DNA of 42,632 nucleotides from CAZLMW01 sp964560875 (GTDB lineage Bacteria > Myxococcota_A > UBA9042). The notes under the pieces are model-generated. The model did not search any database. It worked only from the letters and a program-made list of their open reading frames with translations, and was not told the DNA's origin. Position numbers and translations under genes: made by a program. The stretch lies in contig CAZLMW010000066.1 in the NCBI GenBank assembly GCA_964560875.1, positions 1 through 42,632 of the forward strand. The letters run 5' to 3'. Position 1 is the first letter of the stretch, and each line of letters opens with the position of its first letter. Positions 25,648 to 33,178 of the stretch are shown piece after piece.

Positions 25648-26252
25648 CCGCGCTGCGCTGCCGAGAATCGATCCCCGATCGCCCACGGTTACGGCGGTTG
25701 TCGGGCCCATCGCTCGCCACCCCGTCGCTCACAATCCGGTCGCTCACAATCCGGTCGCTCACAATCCGGTCGCTCACAATCCGGTCACTCACAATCCGGT
25801 CGCTCACCGTCCTGTTGTTCGCCAGCCTGTTGATGGCCTCGACCCCAGGCTGTGTCGCTGATCCCGGCCACCAACCGCCCCCCGGCACGCTCAACGCCGA
25901 CCAGTTTCGGGTCATCCAACCCGTGCTCGAACGCGGCTGCGCCAACCCGACATGCCATGGCAACGCTGAACGTCCCTGGCGCATCTACGCGCGCCACATG
26001 CACCGCGCCGATGCCGCCGCTACGTGGTCGGACGCGCCCCTGACCGACGCTGAGCTGACCGCCAACGCCACCTGGACGATGCCGTTCATCAAGCACGCCG
26101 ATCCCGACGGCTCCGAGCTCGTTCGCAAACCCCTGCATCCCTCGGCAGGCGGCTCTCCCCACGTCGGTGGAGCCCAATACCGCGACCGCGACGACCCCGA
26201 TTTCGCCGCGCTCCGTGCCTGGGTCGCCGACTGCGTGGAGCTGGTGCGATGA
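25644..26252 (+). CDS. Small CX4CH cytochrome-like lipoprotein with repeat-expanded N-terminus
   Basis: A 202-residue protein whose lipobox is STPGC (C70). The signal region is preceded by five SLTIR pentapeptides encoded by a 15-bp tandem repeat, making the N-terminal region unusually long. After it comes a CX4CH haem-like motif CANPTCH (C99, C104, H105) preceded by VIQPVLERG, the same pattern as the first haem of the upstream protein (VAPVLENRC). The C-terminus ends with a WVADC segment. It may be an electron-transfer partner of the upstream protein. It overlaps genes on both sides by 4 bp. Confidence 0.8.
   Translation: MTALRCRESIPDRPRLRRLSGPSLATPSLTIRSLTIRSLTIRSLTIRSLTIRSLTVLLFASLLMASTPGCVADPGHQPPPGTLNADQFRVIQPVLERGCANPTCHGNAERPWRIYARHMHRADAAATWSDAPLTDAELTANATWTMPFIKHADPDGSELVRKPLHPSAGGSPHVGGAQYRDRDDPDFAALRAWVADCVELVR
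25726..25800 (+). repeat. 5 x 15-bp in-frame repeat in lipoprotein signal region
   Basis: Five copies of CGCTCACAATCCGGT, the last with one mismatch, then a partial copy. Each unit encodes SLTIR. The array sits directly upstream of the hydrophobic core of the signal peptide. Unit length is a multiple of three, so slippage changes length without losing the frame. Confidence 0.93.
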
Positions 26253-26488
26253 AGCGCTTTGTCTCGCGTGCAATTCGGGCGCTCCTGCTCACCTTGGCGG
26301 CGGCGAGCTTGTGCCTGGCCACCGGGTGCGCCCACGTCCAGCCCTGGCAGCGCGGTCGCCTGCAGCGACCGTGTATGAAAGCGACGCATGGCCCTCTACG
26401 GACCGCCGCTGATGCCCACGTTCACGAGACCCGCGAGTCAATGTCGGGCGCAGAAGGCGGTGGAGGCACATCGTGCGGCTGCAACTGA
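26249..26488 (+). CDS. DUF4266 family small lipoprotein
   Basis: A 79-residue lipoprotein with lipobox LATGC (C27) followed by the family hallmark HVQPWQRG. The C-terminus is Gly-rich and ends SCGCN, the characteristic end of DUF4266 proteins. These proteins occur with DUF3570, a TlpA-like thioredoxin and often an ApbE flavin transferase (family context from memory). Here DUF3570 follows directly and a TlpA-like gene lies nearby, but no apbE is in the window. It overlaps its upstream neighbour by 4 bp and DUF3570 by 16 bp. Its function is unknown; the terminal CGC could bind metal or be modified. Confidence 0.88.
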   Translation: MKRFVSRAIRALLLTLAAASLCLATGCAHVQPWQRGRLQRPCMKATHGPLRTAADAHVHETRESMSGAEGGGGTSCGCN

Positions 26489-27612
26489 CCGTCGCCCGGG
26501 TGTTTGCCGGTGTGCTCGCCGGGTTGGTCATGGCCAGCCCCAACGCCCACGCGCGCGGCCCCGGCGAGATCGCGACCCGCGTCGACCGCTACGAGGACGG
26601 CTGGATCAAGGTGACCAAGGGCGGGTTGCGCGGCTCGGCCAAGGCCACCAAGCAGACGACCGTAAGCGCGCAGTACAACATCGACGTGCTCTCCGGAGCG
26701 ACGCCCGTCCTTGTCACCGACGTCGTCAGCACCGCCACGTCCTTCGTCGAAACCCGCCACGACGCGGCGTTCGACGCCAAACACGAGCTCTCCACGACCG
26801 CCTCCGTCAACGCCACAGGCCGCGTGAGCACCGAGTCGGACTTTCGCAGCTTCGGCCTGTCTCTCGGCGGGCAAGTCGAGCTCATGAAGCGTCACGCCAC
26901 CGCCGCCATCACGTTCTCGGCCGGCTCCCATCGCGCCTGGCGCAAGGGGGACACGAGCAACGCCGCTGACTCGGCCACATTCGGCCTGGCCGTCTCCTGG
27001 GCCCACCTCCTCAACGCCGACACCGAGCTCACTGTGCTCGCCGAAACCCGCTACGCCAGCTGCGCCGCACACCTTGGCTGCGACGCCAATCCCTACCGCT
27101 ACGTGCCCACGTTCACCGCCGCGCACGGTTGGGTCGCCGTCACCGAAAGACACCCCGACAAGCGCGGCCGCGGCGCTGTCGGCTTGCGTCTACGTCGCTA
27201 CCTGGGCGGTGGATTCGGCCTGCACGTCGGCGCTCGCGGCTACCGGGACTCGTGGCAGATGACCGGCTACACGCTCGACAGCACCGTCGCGCACGACAGC
27301 TTCGGAGGCCGCCTTGTCCTGCGCGCCAACGCCCGCTGGTCCCAGCAATCTGCCGCGTCCTTTTATCGGTCCCGGTACGTCACCACATCCGACTCCACCG
27401 CCGCGTGGCGCACCGCCGATCGCGAAGTCACGGGCCTGCAGGCGCTCTATCTCGGAGCCAGCGGCGCCTGGACGGTCGGCAAAGTCGGTCCGTTCGGAGC
27501 GGTCGCCATCTCGGCCCGCCTGCGCCGCATGGACTTCACGTATCCCGACTACAGCCCCATGCCCAAACGCGACGCCTGGCTCGTCGGGGGAGGCGTCGAT
27601 GCCGCGTTTTGA
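26473..27612 (+). CDS. DUF3570 family outer-membrane beta-barrel-like protein
   Basis: A 379-residue protein with a cleavable-type signal peptide (VFAGVLAGLVMASPNAHA) and then alternating amphipathic strands typical of an outer-membrane barrel, ending with a C-terminal aromatic (VGGGVDAAF). The motif YEDGW..VTKGGLRGSAK and the neighbourhood with DUF4266 identify DUF3570. The likely location is the outer membrane. The GTG 26473 start overlaps DUF4266 by 16 bp, and the 3' end overlaps the following lipoprotein gene by 14 bp. Confidence 0.86.
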   Translation: MRLQLTVARVFAGVLAGLVMASPNAHARGPGEIATRVDRYEDGWIKVTKGGLRGSAKATKQTTVSAQYNIDVLSGATPVLVTDVVSTATSFVETRHDAAFDAKHELSTTASVNATGRVSTESDFRSFGLSLGGQVELMKRHATAAITFSAGSHRAWRKGDTSNAADSATFGLAVSWAHLLNADTELTVLAETRYASCAAHLGCDANPYRYVPTFTAAHGWVAVTERHPDKRGRGAVGLRLRRYLGGGFGLHVGARGYRDSWQMTGYTLDSTVAHDSFGGRLVLRANARWSQQSAASFYRSRYVTTSDSTAAWRTADREVTGLQALYLGASGAWTVGKVGPFGAVAISARLRRMDFTYPDYSPMPKRDAWLVGGGVDAAF

Positions 27613-28165
27613 TGCACGCAACGATCGTGTCGCAGCGATGGTCTTGGCTCTCGTCCTGGCTCTCGTCCTGGCTCTCGTCTTGTCTCTCGGCGCCTGCGTG
27701 GCTGAGCAGCCGGCGGACGACGACAGCCCCATCCTCTTTGACTGCGAGCTCGGTGAAATCGACAAGGCAGGCGCCTTCAAACCGCTGCAAGACGGCGCGC
27801 GGGTCGAGCTGATCGTCGGCTTCCAGGGCTTCTTGTTCATGGAACTGGCGGTCCGGGCCAAAGGTGATGTGCCCGATGTCACCCGCGCCGCGTTCAGCGT
27901 CCGCGCCGAGGAACGTAACCCCGTCGGCACCATGAAAAACCGCGTCAAGCTCGCGCCCGATGGCGACGCGATGCGGACCGACAAGCTCGTCATCTTCCTC
28001 AACCCGGCCCAGGTTGGCATGTGGAAGGGCCGGGAAGCCGTGCTCGCCGCCAAGCTCCAGGACGACACCCGCAAGTGCGTCACTGTGGTCCAGGTCGATC
28101 TCGTCGACGACGACGCCTGCATCCATGTCGACGACGACAAACCGATCTGCCCGAGCCCGAAATGA
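27599..28165 (+). CDS. Hypothetical lipoprotein with repeat-built signal peptide
   Basis: A 188-residue lipoprotein with lipobox LGAC (C33). The hydrophobic core is VLALVLALVLALVLSL, encoded by a 12-bp tandem repeat. The mature part is beta-rich, Asp-rich at its C-terminus, and has Cys at FDCELG, RKCVTV, DACIHV and PICPSPK, which could form two disulfides. The family is not recognised. ATG 27599 is in frame with a second ATG at 27638 that would start right at the hydrophobic core. It overlaps both neighbours (14 and 4 bp). Confidence 0.78.
   Translation: MPRFDARNDRVAAMVLALVLALVLALVLSLGACVAEQPADDDSPILFDCELGEIDKAGAFKPLQDGARVELIVGFQGFLFMELAVRAKGDVPDVTRAAFSVRAEERNPVGTMKNRVKLAPDGDAMRTDKLVIFLNPAQVGMWKGREAVLAAKLQDDTRKCVTVVQVDLVDDDACIHVDDDKPICPSPK
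27643..27690 (+). repeat. 12-bp in-frame repeat forming signal-peptide core
   Basis: Four units of 12 bp: CTTGGCTCTCGT, two identical CCTGGCTCTCGT, and a degenerate CTTGTCTCTCGG. They encode repeated LALV. Gain or loss of a unit would change the signal-peptide core by four residues. Confidence 0.9.
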
Positions 28166-30645
28166 ACCACGCGTCGCGCAGCAATCCGTTTTCCGCTGGG
28201 CTGGCCGTCCTGGTCGCGCTGTGTGCTGGTCTGGTCGTGTCATGTGGCCCCCCTGAACCCGTCACGGATGTCGAGCAACCGCGCCACCTCCAGGTCGGAT
28301 CCAACCCTTTCGGCGCCGGGCATCCCCAGTTCGTCGCCCAGCCGAATCGACCCCGACCGTCCGACATCGCCGTGTCCGCCGACGGCAAGCGCGCGTGGGT
28401 CCCCCTGCAGGGCAGCATCGACAAGCCCGGCAACCAGGTCGCCGTCCTGGACCTCGATGACGGGACCGTGCTCGACCGCGTCACCACCTGCTCCAGCCCA
28501 TCGGGCGTGGCGCTCCATCCCGACGGCGACCTGGCCGTCACGACATGCCGCTACAGCAACCACCTCGCGGTCATCGCGACGAGCGACCACAAGGTCCTGC
28601 ACAAGCCCGCCGCGGACTTCTACATGGTCCGCGCCGCGTTCACTCCCGACGGCGGATCCCTGTGGCTCACCAACCGCTGGCGCGACGCGGTCTACCGCTG
28701 GGACGTCGACGCCCGCAGCGACGGCTTGCACATCGCCAAACGCCACAAACCGATCGCCGTGGGCACCAACCCGCGCGACCTCGCCATCACCCCGAATGGA
28801 CGCACAGTCGCCGTCGCGTCGGTCACCGGCATGACCGTGTCTCTGGTCGACGCCAAGGCCCACATCGAGACCCATCGCATCGCGGTCGGTGCACCCGCCG
28901 CTGACGTGGCGCTGGACGATGACCGCGCCTACGTCGCCACGTTGTCACGGGCAACCCATCACCGTGCACACGCTGGCCCCGACACCGATGGCGACGGAAA
29001 ACCCGGCGACGGAACGCCCAACATCAACTTCCAGGACCTGCAAAACGAGCTCGCCGTCTACCGGCTCAGCGACGGCAAAGAGCTCTTCCGCTACACGTCC
29101 GACAGCATCTGCTGCCGCGATTATCGCGACGTTCACCCCGCCGATATCGCCCGCGGCGGCGACCTGCTTCCCCCCAAGTCGACCTGGATCGTTGCAGGCG
29201 CGCTGCCCGAACAGCTCATCCTCGCCCCCCATGCCGGGTCCAAGGCGCTGTTTGTGACCTACGCGGGCTCCAACGAGCTGCAGCGCTTCACCGTCGACAA
29301 GGCCACCGGCGCCCTCACAGCCGGACCCACGTGGCCGACCCCGGGTCACAATCCGCGCGCCCTCGCCCTCGCCGCCGGACGACTCGCCGTTGTTCACACC
29401 CTCGCAGGCAGCGTCTCGATGCTCGATCCAGGCACCGGCAAGGCCGGCAAGACCATCACCCTCCAGACCGCCGGCGCACCCGCCTATCCCGCCACCGACG
29501 TCGAGCTCGGCGAGCTCGTCAACCACGTCACCGCGCCGTTTTCGGTCGACGGCGACCAGACCTGCGCCCACTGCCATCGCGACGGCGGCAACATCGACAA
29601 GGCGTTTTCGATGCCGCTGACCCGCTACCCTGGCGTCGGCTTGCGGATGACCATGGCGTACCGCGCCGCCTTCGACACCCGACCGTGGTTTTTCGAGTCG
29701 GCGATGGACGAGGACAACTTCAAGCCCGTCATCAACGAGTTCGCGCGCATCGAGAACTTCTGCTGCCACGACTACACGCTCTTTTCCGGCGGCGCGCCCG
29801 GCGATTGCAGCGTCGATCCCCCCGCTCAATGCACCGCGTCCAGCCCCTACTCGCCCGACGGCGTCGTGGCGACGCGACCCGCAGACATGACCTACGCCCA
29901 CCCGCGACCGACCCCACACCCCTCGCGCGATCGCTTCTTCAAAGCCGCCGCCAAGTCGCTCATCGGCCGCCGCTGGTCGTTTGGCGATGGGCTCTATTTC
30001 GAAGACCCCGTGACCGACGAACGCCTGCCTATCGCGTTGGATTTCGACGGCATCACGCGCGCGCTCGGCCTCTTCTTGATGGCTCGCCCGCGCCTGCTCC
30101 CCAACCCCAACCCGGCCGACACGACACCGGCCGTTCGTGGTCGCGCGATCTTCGAGTCAGCGGCAACCGGTTGCGCTACCTGCCACCCAGCGCCGTCTTT
30201 CGCGGTCAGCAGCGAGGTCAATCCGCTCGGTGTGCCCATCCGCATGCCCCCGGTCGTCAGCCCCTTGCGCGACGACAAGGACCGCAACCTCGACCTGATG
30301 GCGGGCGGCTTCGCTCAAGCTTTTCCCAAGGCCGAACAAGACACCTGCGAAGACGTCTGCTCCAAGGAACAATGCGCCAAGGACCCCAACTCGTGCGATC
30401 ACCTGCGGCGCGTCTTCCTCGGCGCCCCGACCCTGCGCGGCATCTGGGATCGGGCCCGCTCGATGCTTCATCACGGCGAGGCACAAGGGCTGCGCGAGGT
30501 CCTTTGCACCCCCGGACATCCCGCGCTGCGAAACGGCGAAGTTGGCCGCAACGAACGCGATGGCGTACCCGACACCCACGGCGGCACCAGCCACCTCAAG
30601 CCGCAGCAAATCCGCGACCTGGAAGCCTATGTGCTCTCGCTCTGA
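28162..30645 (+). CDS. YVTN-type beta-propeller / MauG-like dihaem cytochrome lipoprotein
   Basis: An 827-residue exported protein with lipobox VVSC (C28). The N-terminal half is a YVTN/NHL-like propeller (DIAVSADGKRAWVP, GVALHPDGDLAVTTC, DLAITPNGRTVAVAS). The C-terminal half has two CXXCH haem sites, CAHCH (C468) and CATCH (C671), in a fold resembling bacterial dihaem peroxidase/MauG proteins. Extra Cys pairs (SICCRDY, NFCCHDY, CEDVCSKEQC) are likely disulfides. MauG-type enzymes make post-translational oxidations of partner proteins; here the partner is unknown but could be a co-transcribed protein. It is the last gene of the operon and overlaps the previous one by 4 bp. Confidence 0.85.
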   Translation: MNHASRSNPFSAGLAVLVALCAGLVVSCGPPEPVTDVEQPRHLQVGSNPFGAGHPQFVAQPNRPRPSDIAVSADGKRAWVPLQGSIDKPGNQVAVLDLDDGTVLDRVTTCSSPSGVALHPDGDLAVTTCRYSNHLAVIATSDHKVLHKPAADFYMVRAAFTPDGGSLWLTNRWRDAVYRWDVDARSDGLHIAKRHKPIAVGTNPRDLAITPNGRTVAVASVTGMTVSLVDAKAHIETHRIAVGAPAADVALDDDRAYVATLSRATHHRAHAGPDTDGDGKPGDGTPNINFQDLQNELAVYRLSDGKELFRYTSDSICCRDYRDVHPADIARGGDLLPPKSTWIVAGALPEQLILAPHAGSKALFVTYAGSNELQRFTVDKATGALTAGPTWPTPGHNPRALALAAGRLAVVHTLAGSVSMLDPGTGKAGKTITLQTAGAPAYPATDVELGELVNHVTAPFSVDGDQTCAHCHRDGGNIDKAFSMPLTRYPGVGLRMTMAYRAAFDTRPWFFESAMDEDNFKPVINEFARIENFCCHDYTLFSGGAPGDCSVDPPAQCTASSPYSPDGVVATRPADMTYAHPRPTPHPSRDRFFKAAAKSLIGRRWSFGDGLYFEDPVTDERLPIALDFDGITRALGLFLMARPRLLPNPNPADTTPAVRGRAIFESAATGCATCHPAPSFAVSSEVNPLGVPIRMPPVVSPLRDDKDRNLDLMAGGFAQAFPKAEQDTCEDVCSKEQCAKDPNSCDHLRRVFLGAPTLRGIWDRARSMLHHGEAQGLREVLCTPGHPALRNGEVGRNERDGVPDTHGGTSHLKPQQIRDLEAYVLSL

Positions 30646-30694
30646 AGCGTTTGATTGGCGCGTTTGGCGCTAACCCGGTGGTGGCAAGGGCGGG

Positions 30695-31243
30695 CTACTT
30701 CGCGAGCGCGGCGGCGACGGCGGCCTTGATCTTGGCGACGTGACCGGCCTCGAAGCCGCCCAGCACCTCGGTCACCTTGCCCGTGCGGTCGACAACGTAG
30801 GTCGTAGGCATCTTCGCCACCTTGAGCTTGGACACCACCTTCTGATCGCGGTCCCACAGCCAGAGCAGCTCCCTGCTGAATCCCTTGGCGTGACGCTGCC
30901 CGGCGCCGCGGTCCTCGTCGACCCCCAACGCGACGACAATGAGCCCGCGCGTGCTGTTCTCGGCGGCCATCGATCCCCACGCTTTGAGGGCCTCTTCACA
31001 CGGCTTGCACCAGCTGGCCCACACGTCGACCACGACGACTTTTCCGCGCAGGGAACGCAGCGAGAAGGCCTTGTCGTCATCGAGCCCCACGGCGTTGAAG
31101 TCCAGGATTGCGCCGACGTTGGTAGCGCTTGCGTCAAGGCCTTTCGCCTGTCCACCCGAACAGCCCCACGACGCGCAAACGGCGAAGACGATGGCAAGCG
31201 CAAGCGCGGCGGGCCTGCTTTCGGACGGGTTTGATCGGGTCAT
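30695..31243 (-). CDS. TlpA/ResA-like thioredoxin lipoprotein
   Basis: A 182-residue exported thiol-disulfide protein with lipobox-like ASWGC (C28) and the thioredoxin-fold active site WCKPC (C79, C82). KMPTTYVVDRTGKV contains the cis-proline. Such proteins reduce apocytochromes or other envelope proteins. It is convergent to the redox operon, 49 bp beyond its end. TlpA-like genes commonly accompany DUF4266/DUF3570, which supports functional linkage. ATG 31243 has GTGGAG at 6 bp; a GTG four codons upstream overlaps that site. Confidence 0.88.
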   Translation of the reverse strand: MTRSNPSESRPAALALAIVFAVCASWGCSGGQAKGLDASATNVGAILDFNAVGLDDDKAFSLRSLRGKVVVVDVWASWCKPCEEALKAWGSMAAENSTRGLIVVALGVDEDRGAGQRHAKGFSRELLWLWDRDQKVVSKLKVAKMPTTYVVDRTGKVTEVLGGFEAGHVAKIKAAVAAALAK

Positions 31244-31513
31244 CGCAATCTCCACTGCGGGCTCGGGACCACGACATCAAGGACCGGCGCCGGCCAATTT
31301 CAAGGCACGGCGTCGCATCGCGCAAGGTCTTGTTTGTGAAGCGGGGTTGGTGACAGTGGGCGGCACGGGCCCGTTCTGACTCAGCTACGCAGCAGCAAGC
31401 ACGAAGTCCACGCGGATTGAATCAAACGGCCACCGGCCGCTGCCGCTGACTCCGAACCGACCCTCATCCAACGCCGTATCGAATCGCGCACCGACGTGGC
31501 TAGGTTGAAGAAC
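31244..31513. promoter_or_regulatory. Divergent intergenic region
   Basis: This 270-bp gap separates the TlpA-like and Na/Pi cotransporter genes. No small gene, repeat or Pho-box-like direct repeat was recognised by eye. Promoters for both genes should be here. Confidence 0.3.
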
Positions 31514-33178
31514 ATGACGGCAGCGATCGCAGAAGCGGCAGGCGGCCTCGGCCTCTTCCTCGTGGGCATGGTCGTGATGACCGGCGGCATCCACGGGCTC
31601 GCCGGCCATTCCCTGCACCAATGGTTGCGGCGAGCGACCCGAAACCCGGCCAGTGGCGCGCTCACCGGCGCGGTGTCGACAGCTGTGCTGCAAAGCTCGA
31701 GCGCCACCACTGTGGCTGCTGTCAGCTTCGTCAGCGCGGGGTTGCTCACGTTTTCCGAGTCGCTCGGCATCGTCGTTGGCGCCAATGTGGGCACTACGAT
31801 CACCGGTTGGATGGTCGCGCTGCTCGGCTTCAAGCTGAAGATCGGCGCCGCGGCGTTTCCCCTCGTCCTCATCGGCGTGCTCATGCGGCTGTTTGGTCGC
31901 GGCCGGCTGGCGAAACTCGGCATGTCCGTCGCCGGCTTTGGTGTGCTCTTTGTCGGTATCGGCACGATGCAGACGGGTATGGCGGGCCTGCAGACCGAGA
32001 TCGACCCCACGACCCTTCCCCCCGACACCTGGGGCGGCCGCGCGCTGCTCGTCCTGGGCGGCATCGTCATCACGCTCGTCACGCAAAGCAGCAGTGCGGG
32101 CGTCGCCATGGCCATCACCGCCATCGCCTCGGGCGCCATCGCTTTTCACCAGGGCGCCGCGCTTGTGGTCGGCATGGACATCGGCACGACGGCAACCGCC
32201 GCGATGGCCGCGCTCGGCGCTCAACGGTCCGCTCGCCGCACCGGTCTGTCCCACGTCGTCTACAACCTGCTGACCGGCGCGATGGCGTACCTGCTCATCC
32301 CCGTCTACACCGCTGCGCTCGCCTGGCTCGCCCCCTCCTGGCTGACCACCACCGCGGAGCTCGGCCTTGTCGCCTTCCACACCGTCTTCAACCTTGTCGG
32401 CGTGATGGTCGTCCTGCCGTTTGTCGGCCCGTTCTCGACGCTGATGTACCGGGTCGTCGCGCCAACCGCGCGCGCCTATCACCTGCATCGTTCGCTCGCC
32501 TCGACGCCCGAGGCCGCCACAACCGCCGCCCGCGGCGCGCTTGGACGCCTCACCCTGCACCTCATCGCCGATGTCCGCAGCGCTCTCACCGATGCCCGCC
32601 TCGATGGCGTCGTCGATCATGCCCGCAACGGCCTGCACGAGATTCACACCTTCCTCGGCGTCGTCGACAACAGCGACTGGTCAAGCAGCGGGGGCGGCGC
32701 CAGGACGCTTTGGCCAACCGTGCTGCACGCGTACGACCACATCGACCGTCTGCTCGATAGCTGGACCGAAGCGACCGCCATGCCCGATGCGGTTTTCGAC
32801 CCCCACCTCGACGACGTGCGTGCGTCGCTGATCGCCGCGCTCGATGGCAGCGAAGCCGTCGGAATCGAGCGCTTGGTGCAGCGACTGGGCGATGTGCGCG
32901 ACGCACTCGACGACGGTCGGCATGCCTTTCGGGCGCGAACGCTCGACGCCTCATCCACCGGCTTGATCCCCGCTGACCAGGCCTTGCAGCTGCTCGATGC
33001 TTACCGCTGGTTGCGTCGGCTCGTGCGCCATCTCTTCGCGTCCGCGCGCTTCACGCTGACCGATTCGCCGCCCGCAGTCCGCCAAGCGACATTGCAAGCG
33101 GTCTCGCAGGGAGCGCAGCTGGTGCCGTTTGCCAGCGCCGTGGCTGTTCCGCTCTCAGAACGCCCAGCCGACCGATAG
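31514..33178 (+). CDS. Na/Pi cotransporter family protein with PhoU-like tail
   Basis: A 554-residue membrane protein of the NptA/PNaS family with two inverted Na/Pi repeats marked by QSSSATT (Q60) and VTQSSSAG (near residue 193), plus GANVGTT and GMDIGTT. About nine hydrophobic helices span residues 8-315, followed by a cytoplasmic helical PhoU-like domain (~330-554). It transports phosphate with sodium or controls its efflux. ATG 31514 starts at the usual position; GTG 31496 adds six residues. The 3' end overlaps the convergent barrel gene by 24 bp. Confidence 0.9.
   Translation: MTAAIAEAAGGLGLFLVGMVVMTGGIHGLAGHSLHQWLRRATRNPASGALTGAVSTAVLQSSSATTVAAVSFVSAGLLTFSESLGIVVGANVGTTITGWMVALLGFKLKIGAAAFPLVLIGVLMRLFGRGRLAKLGMSVAGFGVLFVGIGTMQTGMAGLQTEIDPTTLPPDTWGGRALLVLGGIVITLVTQSSSAGVAMAITAIASGAIAFHQGAALVVGMDIGTTATAAMAALGAQRSARRTGLSHVVYNLLTGAMAYLLIPVYTAALAWLAPSWLTTTAELGLVAFHTVFNLVGVMVVLPFVGPFSTLMYRVVAPTARAYHLHRSLASTPEAATTAARGALGRLTLHLIADVRSALTDARLDGVVDHARNGLHEIHTFLGVVDNSDWSSSGGGARTLWPTVLHAYDHIDRLLDSWTEATAMPDAVFDPHLDDVRASLIAALDGSEAVGIERLVQRLGDVRDALDDGRHAFRARTLDASSTGLIPADQALQLLDAYRWLRRLVRHLFASARFTLTDSPPAVRQATLQAVSQGAQLVPFASAVAVPLSERPADR

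Noticed and set aside
25726..25800. Tandem repeats considered as regulatory iterons or an origin
   Set aside because: They lie inside a coding frame, unit length is a multiple of three, and no replication protein is nearby.
30646..30694. GCGCGTTTGGCGC-like sequence as a bidirectional terminator
   Set aside because: Pairing is imperfect and no T-run follows.
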